The notes: a model not told the origin generated them from the sequence alone. A stretch of DNA of 64,000 nucleotides from Pirellulales bacterium (GCA_033762255.1 JANRLT010000036.1:44401-108400), one strand, 5' to 3'. Positions 39,270-46,955 are shown, counted from the stretch's first letter. Program-made: numbers and translations.

Positions 39270-40451
39270 TTACTTTTCGGAAGTGGTCGACGGCGACACT
39301 GCGGAGGATTCCCCAGCAGGAGTCGCCGGCGTGTTAGGATCGGCTGACGGCGGAGTTTCGCTTGGAACGGCTGGAACCGGTGTTGATTTTGCTGATTCCC
39401 TTTCCGCGGGTGTTGATTCCGCCGACGAAGGAGTCGCCGGGGAGGCATCCCCAGAACTCTTTTCCGTGGGAGCCGGTACCGTCGGAGGGGATTTCTCCGG
39501 GGTAGCACTTTCGGGAGGGAGAGGGGCGGGGGAATCGGTTTTGGGTTGGGAGGATTCTAGGGGAGGGGTTAAGGAAGGACCGGGAGCCGTTGGCTCCAGG
39601 CCCGGCAGTAAGGGACCGGGATTGCCAGGCAAAATCGGCCCTTTGAGGTCGGGAAATGGATTGCTCAAATCGGGGCCGCCAGATCCAGGAAGATTGGGCG
39701 TTCCCAACCCGGGCGTCCCCAATCCCGGTGAATTTAAGCCGGGCGTCCCCAACCCCGGAAACCCTAAGTTATCAAAGGGATTTTTGGGTGTGGCCTGAAC
39801 GGTAATTGGTTCGGCGGTTTTGAACCAAGCATAAAAAGTCTGGGCGTCGGGCGATTTAAGGGATTTCTGTTTTTCCGCGACCAAGGAAGCATACAATCCC
39901 TGGGGATAATTTTGGGCCAGTTCACTATATTTTTTTTCAGCCAAAGCCAAGTCCCCCAGGGATTCCGCGGTTTGGGCCCAACCTAGCAAGACTTTTTCCC
40001 CCATCACACCAGGCAGAGTCGCGCGGGAAAGTTGTTCAAAGAGGGAATTTGCCTCCTCCAGTTTTTTGGCGGCGGCTGCCTTGTTGGTGTATCGTTCTTG
40101 AATGCCGGCGCGTAAATTTAGATTGGCCAATTCGAGTTTGAGCATTTGCCCGGCGGGAGAGCTTCCCAGCTTTGCCACGCTAGCGGTAAGTTTCTTGATC
40201 CGTTCGGCGTTATCATCGCCACCCATTTGGTTATCGCGGGGCTGTTGGCTATCGCGATAATATTGATCCCATTGGCTGGCGATTTGTTTTTGGGAGTTTT
40301 CCTTGAGGATCAGATAGGCCACAATTAAGACCAAGACCGCCAGCACCCCCGCTAAAATTGCCCGCTGGTAAGGCGCGCAGGCAGCCAGGGTCCGCTCCAT
40401 CCAATTCATCATATCGGTTTGGGCAATTTCAACTTTGCGGGGGTCATTCAT
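39270..40451 (-). CDS. Membrane-anchored TPR (YfgM-like) protein with Pro/Gly-rich repeat tail
   Basis: Encodes 393 residues. A short cytoplasmic start leads to one membrane helix AILAGVLAVLVLIVAYLIL (about 31-49), then a helical region with TPR-like pattern (TLPGVMGEKVLLGWAQTAES, LALAEKKYSELAQNYP), like YfgM/Anc-type periplasmic proteins. From about residue 225 the chain changes to repeats of the form G-L-G-T-P-G-L (LGTPGLNSPGLGTPGLGTPN) and then a Ser/Pro/Thr/Glu-rich tail of about 130 residues. YfgM assists periplasmic chaperone traffic; whether this protein does so is unknown. The tail would be extracytoplasmic and unstructured. Confidence 0.8.
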   Translation of the reverse strand: MNDPRKVEIAQTDMMNWMERTLAACAPYQRAILAGVLAVLVLIVAYLILKENSQKQIASQWDQYYRDSQQPRDNQMGGDDNAERIKKLTASVAKLGSSPAGQMLKLELANLNLRAGIQERYTNKAAAAKKLEEANSLFEQLSRATLPGVMGEKVLLGWAQTAESLGDLALAEKKYSELAQNYPQGLYASLVAEKQKSLKSPDAQTFYAWFKTAEPITVQATPKNPFDNLGFPGLGTPGLNSPGLGTPGLGTPNLPGSGGPDLSNPFPDLKGPILPGNPGPLLPGLEPTAPGPSLTPPLESSQPKTDSPAPLPPESATPEKSPPTVPAPTEKSSGDASPATPSSAESTPAERESAKSTPVPAVPSETPPSADPNTPATPAGESSAVSPSTTSEK

Positions 40452-40747
40452 GGTAATCAGGTGCCAGCGTGTTGCTTGGATTCAGAGACAAAATAAAAGC
40501 CAGCGGCGTCCGGTAAAATTATTGGGGGGGATAGCCGCAACCGAATGTGGGAAAACAGCTTTTACCAAATCGCAAGTATAGGGGAGACGGGAAAAGCCCG
40601 TCAAGGGAAGAGATTCGTTCGATCATATCCTGCCGCTACTAATTTGATGAACAATTTTCCATAATAAGCAGGCTTGGCATAATGACCCCGCTTACCGAAC
40701 TGGGTAAGCGACAGCGAATATCGCAATTCAAGGTTTCAGGCCACTCC

Positions 40748-42763
40748 ATGTCGGACGGATTAAATCCCTCGCAAAAATTAGCGGTCGAGACCCTCGCCGG
40801 GCCACTCTTGGTCTTGGCCGGCGCCGGGACCGGTAAAACCCGCGTGGTGACGTATCGCATCGCCAATCTCATCCGCCATCGCGTCCCCCCCCAAAAAATC
40901 CTCGCCGTCACCTTTACCAACAAGGCCGCCCGCGAAATGCAGCAACGCGCCACCCAACTCTTGGGCAAGCGCAACCCCCAAAAGCCCGAAATCAGCACGT
41001 TCCACTCACTTTGCTTGCGAATCTTGCGCCGGCAGATTCAACATCTGGGCTATACCTCGCAGTTTGCCATTTATGACCGGGGGGACCAGGAAAGCCTGGC
41101 CCGGCAGATTTTGCAAGAGATCAAATGCCCCACCGAAACCCTGCGCCCGGGAGATTTGCTGGCCCAGGTGGGAAACTGGAAAACCGCGGCCCTGCGTCCC
41201 GATGACGCCATTCGCCAGGCTGACACGGATAAGCTGCATTTAGCGGCGATCGGCTATCGACGCTACCAGCGGTTGCTGCGCGCGGGAAATGCGGTCGATT
41301 TTGACGATTTGTTGTTGCTAACCGAGGAACTCTTTGGCAAATTTCCCCAGGTCAAAAGTACCGAGGCCGCGCGATTTGACCATTTGCTGATTGACGAGTA
41401 CCAGGACACCAACGCCAGCCAGTACCGCATTGTACAGGGGCTGGCGGGGGGGCATCGCAATTTGTGCGTGGTGGGGGACGACGACCAGGCGATTTATGGC
41501 TGGCGCGGAGCGGAGGTGCGGCACATCTTGGGGTTTCAGCGGGATTGGCCCGACGCCAAAGTGGTGCGACTAGAGGATAACTACCGTTGCACGGCACAAA
41601 TTTTGGAGTTGGCAAATCGGGTCATTAAATTCAATAAACTGCGGCATGACAAGCGGCTCAATCCCGCGCGCCCCAATGGCGACAAACCGGAAATCTGGCA
41701 ATGCGCGGACGAAGAAGACGAAGCCGCCAAAGTGGTCGGCGACATCAAGCGCCGACTAACCCAGCCGGGCCTGACTCCGCGCGACTTTGCGATATTATTT
41801 CGCACTAATGAGCAGCCCCGCTTGTTCGAGCAGGAACTCCGCAAGCAAAAAATTCCTTACGTATTGATTGGCGGACAGTCGTTTTTTGAACGCAAGGAAG
41901 TCCGCGATATCACGGCCTATTTGCGGCTGCTGGTCCGGCCCGGCGACGATCAAGCCCTCTTGCGCGTGATTAACACCCCGCCGCGCGGCATTGGCGAAAC
42001 CACCATCGAAGCCCTCATGGCCCAGGCGAACGCGCTCGAGCGGCCCGTCTGGGGGGCGTTGCAGCCGGGCAACCAGCCCCGGTCGCTGACTCCCGCCGCG
42101 CATGCCGCGCTCGACAAATTTCGCCAATTGATCGAAAAGTATACCGCGCGGCTGGGAAAGGAACCGCTGTTGACCTTGGCCGAGGAATTGATCAATGAAG
42201 TGAAATATAAAGAGGATTTGCGGCGATTTTATAAAACGGCGGAAGAAGCGGAAGAACGCTGGAACAATGTGGCCGAGGTTTTTAACGCCCTGGCCGCCTA
42301 TAGCAAGCGTGCGCCTCGGCCGCAACTGGCGGATTTTTTGGATGAAATCACGCTGAGCGACCGGGCCGATCAAAGCGACGAGAAGGAAACCCAATTAGCC
42401 AAAAATGCCGTGGCCCTGATGACCCTGCATAGCGCCAAGGGGCTGGAATTTCCCCAGGTGTATCTGGTGGGACTGGAGGAAAACATTTTGCCGCATCACC
42501 GCTCCTTGGGGGATGACGAACGCAATATCGACGAGGAACGCCGGTTGTGTTACGTGGGGATCACCCGCGCACAGGACCGGCTGACATTAACACTGTGTCT
42601 GGGCCGCAACAAATGGGGCAAACTGCGCCCCACGATTCCCAGCCGGTTCTTATACGAATTGACCGGCCAAGCGGCCAACGCCCAAGAGGTCGCGGCCAAG
42701 CTGCGCGCGGCCAAGCAGCGAGCGGACCAGCAGGAAAAGCTGTTGGGGGGGAAGCGTAAGTAG
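40748..42763 (+). CDS. UvrD/PcrA/Rep-type superfamily 1 DNA helicase
   Basis: ATG at 40748 (MSDGLNPSQKLAVE) gives 671 residues. Motifs in order: Q-motif LNPSQKLAV, Walker A LAGAGTGKTRVVTYRI (about 26), FTNKAAREM (Ia), LLIDEYQDTNASQYRIV (II), VVGDDDQAIYGWRGAEV (III), VRLEDNYRCTAQIL (IV), VALMTLHSAKGLEFPQVYLV (V) and RLCYVGITRAQDRL (VI). It is a 3'-5' helicase for DNA repair or replication restart. It is shorter than PcrA/UvrD and lacks their long C-terminal tail, closer to Rep-like short forms. The left arm of the cassette-array inverted repeat begins 29 bases after its stop. Confidence 0.93.
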   Translation: MSDGLNPSQKLAVETLAGPLLVLAGAGTGKTRVVTYRIANLIRHRVPPQKILAVTFTNKAAREMQQRATQLLGKRNPQKPEISTFHSLCLRILRRQIQHLGYTSQFAIYDRGDQESLARQILQEIKCPTETLRPGDLLAQVGNWKTAALRPDDAIRQADTDKLHLAAIGYRRYQRLLRAGNAVDFDDLLLLTEELFGKFPQVKSTEAARFDHLLIDEYQDTNASQYRIVQGLAGGHRNLCVVGDDDQAIYGWRGAEVRHILGFQRDWPDAKVVRLEDNYRCTAQILELANRVIKFNKLRHDKRLNPARPNGDKPEIWQCADEEDEAAKVVGDIKRRLTQPGLTPRDFAILFRTNEQPRLFEQELRKQKIPYVLIGGQSFFERKEVRDITAYLRLLVRPGDDQALLRVINTPPRGIGETTIEALMAQANALERPVWGALQPGNQPRSLTPAAHAALDKFRQLIEKYTARLGKEPLLTLAEELINEVKYKEDLRRFYKTAEEAEERWNNVAEVFNALAAYSKRAPRPQLADFLDEITLSDRADQSDEKETQLAKNAVALMTLHSAKGLEFPQVYLVGLEENILPHHRSLGDDERNIDEERRLCYVGITRAQDRLTLTLCLGRNKWGKLRPTIPSRFLYELTGQAANAQEVAAKLRAAKQRADQQEKLLGGKRK

Positions 42764-42792
42764 GTCCCGCTCGCCGAGCGGGATTATGGTTT

Positions 42793-43050
42793 CTGTTTAG
42801 CCGCGACGCGTAGCGGAGCGCGGAGCCTTCCGAGAAATACATTTATCACGGAGGAGCGGAGGATAAGCCGAGGTTCACGGAGAAAACAATCTGTAGGAGG
42901 CGACTCCGTCGCCGATCTGATCGTAGCGGCGAGGTTTACTCGCCCGTTCCCCGTAGCGCCGACGTTTCGTCGCCGATCTGCCTGTAGCGGCGAGTTTTAG
43001 TCGCCCTTTCCCCGTAGCGGCGAGTTTTAGTCGCCGATCTGGTCTTTGCT
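42793..43050 (+). repeat. Left arm of a long inverted repeat flanking the cassette array
   Basis: The stretch from TTAGCCGCGACGCG through GGAGCGGAGGATAAGCC, AATCTGTAGGAGGCGACTC and GTAGCGCCGACGTTTCGTCG is the imperfect inverse of 48672-48864. It ends in several tandem units of the type GTAGCGGCGAGTTTTAGTCG, each a small palindrome. The arm is about 200 bases where aligned; the extra GTAGCGGCGAG units are found only on this side. Confidence 0.85.
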
Positions 43051-43187
43051 TGCTAATATATGGTCTCTATTTCCGCGTTTTCATTCCAGGTACTATCCCG
43101 TAGGGATAAAAGCCCTTAGCCGGTGGTTGAGCGCAGCGATACCACCGGGAACGGCCTAAGTGCATTCCTGCAATGATGATGCATTTC

Positions 43188-43216
43188 TTGACAAGGATTT
43201 TTTCAAGGGATACTAT
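43188..43216 (+). promoter_or_regulatory. Consensus-like sigma-70 promoter driving the cassette array
   Basis: TTGACA at 43188-43193 is followed by exactly 17 bases and then TACTAT at 43211-43216, close to the ideal -35/-10. It faces the first cassette, whose core site GTTAGGT begins 67 bases further on. Position and direction match the Pc promoter of integrons. Confidence 0.75.
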
Positions 43217-43234
43217 ACGTGAAAATCGCTGTGT

Positions 43235-43265
43235 CGCTGGCCTGGATATTGTGAATATCCCAGCG
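43235..43265. repeat. Hairpin between promoter and first cassette
   Basis: CGCTGGcctGGATATT (43235-43250) pairs with AATATCCcAGCG (43254-43265): a seven-base GGATATT/AATATCC stem around GTG, extended by CGCTG/CAGCG. It lies in the transcribed leader between the promoter and the first core site. It may be an attI-like feature, an attenuator or an operator; the sequence does not decide. Confidence 0.6.
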
Positions 43266-43292
43266 AAAAGCCTGAGTAAAATGTTAGGTGTC

Positions 43293-43796
43293 ATGCGATT
43301 CACCCTCGCCATTCTGCTCGCAGCGGTTGCCGGTGGCGTGTCTTGCGGCAAGAGAGAGACTCGTATGCAGACATTTTCCATCGGCAGCACAGCGATTGAT
43401 TTGCCCGACTTTTTGGAGACGCGTATCGAGGACGATACGCTCGTTGCTTTCCTGCCGGGCAGCGACTTTGCCAATCTGCGATTCACAGTCATCAGCGTCA
43501 CGAAGAAGGATGGGCAGGAGGTTGCCGGAGCGGGCGAGAGGTTGATTCGCAAGGAGGCCACAGAGAGACAGGCTGAGTTGCACGAAGGTAATAACCGCGT
43601 CTGGTTTTACGTTGCTGAGCCTGCATGCGAGGGTTCGGCGGGCAGCCTAATGCACTATTGGTATGTCGGTCACGGCGGGCATTCTCTGGTGGTTTCGTGT
43701 TTTGTGAATTCTGCGAGGAGTACTGACCCACTAGCACAGCGAGTTCTTACTTTAGTCGAGCCGGCGATTCAGTCTTTCAGGAGAGACACGAAATGA
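43293..43796 (+). CDS. Cassette 1: small lipoprotein of unknown function
   Basis: ATG at 43293, three bases after the core site GTTAGGT, gives 167 residues. The first 18 residues are a lipoprotein signal (MRFTLAILLAAVAGGVSC) with lipobox Gly-Val-Ser-Cys. The mature part is a single soluble domain (DLPDFLETRIEDDTLVAFLP, RFTVISVTKKDG, ending LTLVEPAIQSFR) with the look of a small PsbP/DcrB-like fold, which is only an impression. It would sit on the periplasmic face of a membrane. The frame extends upstream to 43173, through the promoter leader, but that start is unlikely. First gene after the array promoter, so probably the best expressed. The stop TGA touches the following attC-like site. Confidence 0.75.
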   Translation: MRFTLAILLAAVAGGVSCGKRETRMQTFSIGSTAIDLPDFLETRIEDDTLVAFLPGSDFANLRFTVISVTKKDGQEVAGAGERLIRKEATERQAELHEGNNRVWFYVAEPACEGSAGSLMHYWYVGHGGHSLVVSCFVNSARSTDPLAQRVLTLVEPAIQSFRRDTK

Positions 43797-43920
43797 CACC
43801 TTACCAGAGCGCTGCAGCGAACGTCCTCTCCGCTGTCCGTTCGAGCGTCGCGGGATTTTGTGAGCGCACGGTGCGTTCCACCAGTGCTGCCCAGGTCGTC
43901 GCTCAGCTTGGTCGTTCTGC
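43797..43920 (+). repeat. attC-like site 1 (degenerate)
   Basis: About 124 bases running from CCTTACCAGAGCGCTGCAGC to GTCGTCGCTCAGCTTGG then the core GTTCTGC at 43914-43920. The outer 25 bases at each end match the dominant attC type of this array, but the centre is different and both core heptamers deviate from RYYYAAC and GTTRRRY. Confidence 0.65.
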
Positions 43921-43934
43921 GGAAAAGTGAACTC

Positions 43935-44321
43935 GTGCAACGCGTATGCCCTCACTGCGATGCGGCGCTCTGTGATGTCTGGCGGTATGGTGACATTGAG
44001 ATGGGGGAATGTTCCCGCTGCGGGGAGGTACCATTGGCCACGGTCTGCGACGCTCCACCATGGTCTGTTGCATACGAGTCAGAATTTGAAGCGATCGCAG
44101 TCAATGACGGTACACACGACTACCTCCTCCGGCTTGCCTGGCTAATTCCTGAGTACAACGTAGTTCAATTGAAGAACATGGAGATCACTGCGAATGGCCG
44201 ACGGATCGTCCCGCTTGGCATCCAAACCAATACGATTGATCTGCCTAGATTCCTTGAACGCGTTGCGAACCTTCGCCTCGTGATCGAACTCAAGCAAGTT
44301 AACGACGACGGTGGCTCATGA
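43935..44321 (+). CDS. Cassette 2: zinc-ribbon hypothetical protein
   Basis: I place the start at GTG 43935, with GGAAAAG seven bases upstream and the core site ending at 43920; this gives 128 residues. An open frame continues back to 43860, but that would be translated attC. A four-cysteine zinc ribbon opens the protein: CPHCDAALCDVW and GECSRCGEV. The remainder (EYNVVQLKNMEITANGRRIV, NTIDLPRFLERVANLRLVIE) has no family I recognise. Its function is unknown; the zinc ribbon suggests binding to nucleic acid or protein. It is cytoplasmic, with no signal or membrane segment. Confidence 0.7.
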   Translation: MQRVCPHCDAALCDVWRYGDIEMGECSRCGEVPLATVCDAPPWSVAYESEFEAIAVNDGTHDYLLRLAWLIPEYNVVQLKNMEITANGRRIVPLGIQTNTIDLPRFLERVANLRLVIELKQVNDDGGS

Positions 44322-44457
44322 TCCCGCCGGTTCGCCAGAGTACGACGGTGTCTCCGAATTCGAAATCGCCGAACCATCGCATTCACGGGAGCGGGGGTGG
44401 CCAGTCTTTTGTGGAATCAATGTCAACTCCCACGCCCCGTGTTGCGGGTCGTTAGTC
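44322..44457 (+). repeat. attC-like site 2 (strongly degenerate)
   Basis: The stretch ends GTTGCGGGTCGTTAGTC, whose last bases match the right end of the dominant attC type (GGGTCGTTAGGT). The left end keeps GGTTCGCCAGAGTACGACGG. The middle shows no close match, and no clear RYYYAAC is seen. The boundary is set by the core GTTAGTC at 44451-44457 and the stop of cassette 2. Confidence 0.5.
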
Positions 44458-44460
44458 ATC

Positions 44461-44694
44461 ATGAAGACACCTCGCAATTTTTCTGCTCGTTCTCCAGTAG
44501 AGCAGCAGATGCTCACTGAAGATTCTTGGTGCGATGTTTGTGAGGCAGCAGACTTGGGTATGCGAGAAGCACGTGAGTATGAGGACGATGGGCAGATTGT
44601 TGTCGAAGGATTTTGTCGTAAATGCGGCAGTATCGTTCGCAACCTAATCTCCGAGATTGGGATGGCACAGCCAAAGAGTCAGTATGAAGGTTGA
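44461..44694 (+). CDS. Cassette 3: small zinc-ribbon hypothetical protein
   Basis: ATG at 44461 comes three bases after core site GTTAGTC and gives 77 residues. Two cysteine pairs, WCDVCEAADLG and GFCRKCGSIVR, about 28 residues apart, form a probable zinc ribbon. The spacer is acidic (REAREYEDDGQIVVE). No family is recognised. Like cassette 2 it is a small cytoplasmic zinc-binding protein, though the two are not evidently homologous beyond the ribbon. The frame runs upstream to 44311 through the recombination site, which I do not count as coding. No Shine-Dalgarno sequence is visible. Confidence 0.65.
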   Translation: MKTPRNFSARSPVEQQMLTEDSWCDVCEAADLGMREAREYEDDGQIVVEGFCRKCGSIVRNLISEIGMAQPKSQYEG

Positions 44695-44700
44695 CGTAAT

Positions 44701-44842
44701 GCCTAACCAGAGCACTTAGCGAACCGCCGCCCCGCTGGGCAGTCGAACGGTTCAGGTAATTTGTTCGCGACTGTTGCAGTCGACCGGGCCGTACCCAATA
44801 ATTAACATCTCGGCGGCGGTCGCTGAGCTTGGGTCGTTATCC
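44701..44842 (+). repeat. attC-like site 3 (dominant family)
   Basis: 142 bases from inverse core GCCTAAC (44701-44707) to core GTTATCC (44836-44842). The outer arms GAACCGCCGCC and GGCGGCGGTCGCTGAG pair with an extra base on one side, as attC L boxes do. The interior shares CAGGTAATTTGTTCGCGACT and TGTTGCAG with sites 5-7, but the later AT-rich segment differs. Confidence 0.8.
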
Positions 44843-44864
44843 CGCTGAAAGAAGTAACAGCGAA

Positions 44865-45227
44865 ATGTCCTTTCGTCCTTGGCACGAGATGAAACAACAA
44901 GAAATGTCAATCTTGTCCAAGATGCGCGAAGGGCGAGAAGTGACATTAACGGAAATCGAAAACCTCAGGTCGCTCTTCAATGAATGTGCTGAGATGGACG
45001 ATGCCGCCGAGGCGATTTGTTACCACGGTGCCGCAGCAATACTTGCGGTAGCCGATGGCGACGAAATCAAAGCGATCAGGCACCGCGAAATTGAAATACG
45101 AAAAATAAAAGAACTTCATGTCGAGGAGCAGCGAAATCCGACTGACGGATACGCGACTCAGAATTACGGGATTGACGAATTGCAATTCCGAATCGAATTA
45201 CTAGACAAACTAGCAAACGCGGTATAA
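44865..45227 (+). CDS. Cassette 4: alpha-helical hypothetical protein
   Basis: ATG at 44865, 22 bases after the core site and preceded by GAAAGAAG, gives 120 residues beginning MSFRPWHEMKQQEMSIL. The protein is highly charged and predicted helical throughout (SKMREGREVTLTEIENLRSL, EIKAIRHREIEIRKIKELHV), with a small Ala/Cys-containing hydrophobic helix (AEAICYHGAAAILAVADG). No signal peptide or catalytic motif is seen and no family is recognised. The stop TAA lies within the next attC inverse core (GTATAAC). Confidence 0.65.
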   Translation: MSFRPWHEMKQQEMSILSKMREGREVTLTEIENLRSLFNECAEMDDAAEAICYHGAAAILAVADGDEIKAIRHREIEIRKIKELHVEEQRNPTDGYATQNYGIDELQFRIELLDKLANAV

Positions 45228-45312
45228 CCACCCGTTGCACCCAAGCCCGCGATCGGGTGCTTTTGAACAAGAAGCGTTCATTCCGCGGGCTGGGAGAACT
45301 GAAGCGTTAGCC
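45222..45312 (+). repeat. attC-like site 4 (short, different family)
   Basis: 91 bases from GTATAAC (45222-45228) to GTTAGCC (45306-45312). Internal arms AAGCCCGCG and CGCGGGCT pair, and the left GTTGCACCC faces the right GGGAGAAC. The sequence is unrelated to the 140-160-base family, as expected for a cassette recruited from another source. Confidence 0.7.
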
Positions 45313-45330
45313 CACTCGAACGCGTTCACC

Positions 45331-45765
45331 ATGTCTCTACCGTTCACAATCAGATGCAGCGATGGTTGGTGCGACCTTACAGACGAGGTCGAGGCGGCAG
45401 ACCCGCCTTGGACGTTGGCCAGACCGAACGGAGTCGGCGCGTTCCAGTTCTCCATTGCTACCTACAAGAGCGGGCGTATTCTAAATCTGACGGCGCAGGA
45501 TTTATTGTCGCTCCTCCGCGATTTTGCCAGTTCACGCCAGCTAGTCGAGCCGACAGACGTAGTTGTCGAGGATGCAGATCTCCGACTTGCAGCAGGTAGC
45601 TTCTGTTACGGTGACGACTTTTTGAGAGTCTGGTATGTTTCCGACGGTCGAAGTTGCGCGAAGGTCACTTACACATCTGTTTGGGATACACAGCATTCTG
45701 AGTTAACCGATTGCGAGCAGATGATTCGGACTTTGAGATTTGAGTATGAAGAACGAGTGGCCTAA
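45331..45765 (+). CDS. Cassette 5: hypothetical protein
   Basis: ATG at 45331, 18 bases after the core site, gives 144 residues (MSLPFTIRCSDGWCDLTDEV). It reads as one alpha/beta domain: strands around GAFQFSIATYKSGRILNLTA, then a helix LLSLLRDFASSR, strands DVVVEDADLRLAAGSF and FLRVWYVSDG, and a terminal helix CEQMIRTLRFEYEERVA. No signal peptide, membrane segment or catalytic motif is evident, and I do not recognise the family. Its size and make-up resemble immunity-like proteins, but there is no partner toxin to support that. The stop overlaps the next inverse core GCCTAAC. Confidence 0.65.
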   Translation: MSLPFTIRCSDGWCDLTDEVEAADPPWTLARPNGVGAFQFSIATYKSGRILNLTAQDLLSLLRDFASSRQLVEPTDVVVEDADLRLAAGSFCYGDDFLRVWYVSDGRSCAKVTYTSVWDTQHSELTDCEQMIRTLRFEYEERVA

Positions 45766-45918
45766 CCAGGGCGCTACAGCTAACCGCCGCCCCGTTGGGC
45801 AGTTGGACGGTCCGGGTAATTTGATCGCGACTGTTGCAGCCGACCGGGCCGTATTTCATAATATTTTAAATTGCCAAAGCAACAATTCGGCGGCAGTTGC
45901 TGAGCTTGGTCGTTAGGC
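45760..45918 (+). repeat. attC site 5 (dominant family, full length)
   Basis: 159 bases from GCCTAAC (45760-45766) to GTTAGGC (45912-45918), exact inverse partners. The L-box arms TAACCGCCGCC and GGCGGCAGTTGC pair imperfectly. An inner stem CTGTTGC/GCAACA[A]T flanks an AT-rich loop (CATAATATTTTAAATTGCC). Nearly identical to sites 6 and 7. Confidence 0.88.
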
Positions 45919-45931
45919 CGCTTCACACGCC

Positions 45932-46177
45932 ATGAGTAATTCCGACAAGCTTGTGATTTATCCGATGCCGAGTTTGGTCGCGACTTTGCTGAACCGCGAG
46001 CGCGCCAAGGGCAGTCCGTTGACCGAAGCAGAGGTCATCGAGATTCGAGACAACTGCCCGTCTGTTGCAGTCCCGATTGACGTAGTGCCGAAGATTGATG
46101 CCGAGCGTGGCTACAAGGACATTGACCCGGAGCGATGCTGGGAGGAGTGGCAGGAGACACGGAAGAGTTTGGTATGA
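45932..46177 (+). CDS. Cassette 6: small hypothetical protein
   Basis: ATG at 45932, 13 bases after the core site, gives 81 residues. Sequence: a hydrophobic start LVIYPMPSLVATLLNRERAK, then GSPLTEAEVIEIRDNCPS, a short strand VAVPIDVVPKID, and an acidic aromatic end (YKDIDPERCWEEWQETRKSL). It is a compact cytoplasmic protein of a type often seen in cassette arrays, but I cannot name a family. There is no Shine-Dalgarno sequence before the ATG, so it depends on readthrough translation or leaderless-like initiation. Confidence 0.65.
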   Translation: MSNSDKLVIYPMPSLVATLLNRERAKGSPLTEAEVIEIRDNCPSVAVPIDVVPKIDAERGYKDIDPERCWEEWQETRKSLV

Positions 46178-46187
46178 TGATGACGTG

Positions 46188-46347
46188 GCCTAACCAGGGC
46201 GCTACAGCTAACCGCCGCCCCGTTGGGCAGTAGGACGGTCCGGGTAATTTGTTCGCGACTGTTGCAGCCGACCGGGCCGTAATTCATAATATTTTAAAAT
46301 TGCCAAAGCAACAGTTCAGCGGCGGCCGCTGTGCTTGGTCGTTAGGT
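46188..46347 (+). repeat. attC site 6 (dominant family, full length)
   Basis: 160 bases from GCCTAAC (46188-46194) to GTTAGGT (46341-46347). It differs from site 5 at only a few positions. The inner stem ACTGTTGC/GCAACAGT is perfect, with an AT-rich loop. Arms ACCGCCGCC and GGCGGCCGC are kept. Confidence 0.88.
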
Positions 46348-46361
46348 CGACGCGCGCTATC

Positions 46362-46754
46362 ATGCCAAAGCCGAATCCAAACGACATCAGTATCGGTCCT
46401 GACAAGTGGATTACCTTTGTTGACATCGCTGGCCGTCCATATGCACAGGCTGTTTCCATTGATCATATGATCTCAGCTATGGAGTCGTTTTGGTCAGCTT
46501 TGGAGACTGAGTGTGTTGCCGGGTGTTGTGGTATTGATGCGTTTTCACTCTGGCCAGAGGACATTCAGGCTGTCTGTCGCTCACAGGATGAGCGGTCGAT
46601 AGCATCAGGGCTTGAGGCCCTGCTTGAGTTTATCGAGAAGAGTAGGGCAGACACTTTTGTCAGTAGTCGCCTGAACAATCTTTTTGATAAGAAGGGTCTC
46701 ATTGAGTTGATTCAGCACCTTCAGAGTTATGTGGTATCACACAAGTCGGCCTAA
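46362..46754 (+). CDS. Cassette 7: hypothetical protein with Cys-Cys motif
   Basis: ATG at 46362, 14 bases after the core site, gives 130 residues. A short basic start (MPKPNPND) leads to a strand-rich part (ISIGPDKWITFVDIAGRPYA), then helix SAMESFWSALETECVAGCCG with the notable C-V-A-G-C-C-G-I-D-A-F motif, and two further helices (ASGLEALLEFIEKSR, LIELIQHLQSYVV). The CxxxCCGxDAF pattern recalls a small uncharacterised family (possibly DUF6331), from memory and unverified. The function is unknown. The stop lies in the following inverse core. Confidence 0.65.
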   Translation: MPKPNPNDISIGPDKWITFVDIAGRPYAQAVSIDHMISAMESFWSALETECVAGCCGIDAFSLWPEDIQAVCRSQDERSIASGLEALLEFIEKSRADTFVSSRLNNLFDKKGLIELIQHLQSYVVSHKSA

Positions 46755-46908
46755 CCAGAGCGCTGCAGCGAACCGCCGCCCCGCTGGGCAGTAGGACGGT
46801 TCAGGTAATTTGTTCGCGACTGTTGCAGCCGATGAGGCCGTATTTCATAATATTTGTAATTGCCAAAGCAACAGTTCGGCGGCGGCCGCTGTGCTTGGGT
46901 CGTTAGGT
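46749..46908 (+). repeat. attC site 7 (dominant family, full length)
   Basis: 160 bases from GCCTAAC (46749-46755) to GTTAGGT (46902-46908). Left arm GAGCGCTGCAGCGAACCGCC pairs with right arm GGCGGCCGCTGTGCTTGGG; the left arm carries extra unpaired bases. The inner stem ACTGTTGC/GCAACAGT is perfect. The left end resembles site 1, while the interior resembles sites 5 and 6. Confidence 0.88.
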
Positions 46909-46955
46909 GGCGGCGGGCGTAGCAATTGTAATTGAAGCTATTCGATGGAGGGAGC

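Noticed and set aside
39262..39798. Plus-strand ORF of 178 codons
   Set aside because: Shadow of the repeat-rich tail of the minus-strand TPR-like gene.
42901..43050. CRISPR-like periodic GTAGCGGCGAG units
   Set aside because: Units are short palindromes separated by few bases, without equal unique spacers, and no cas genes are present.
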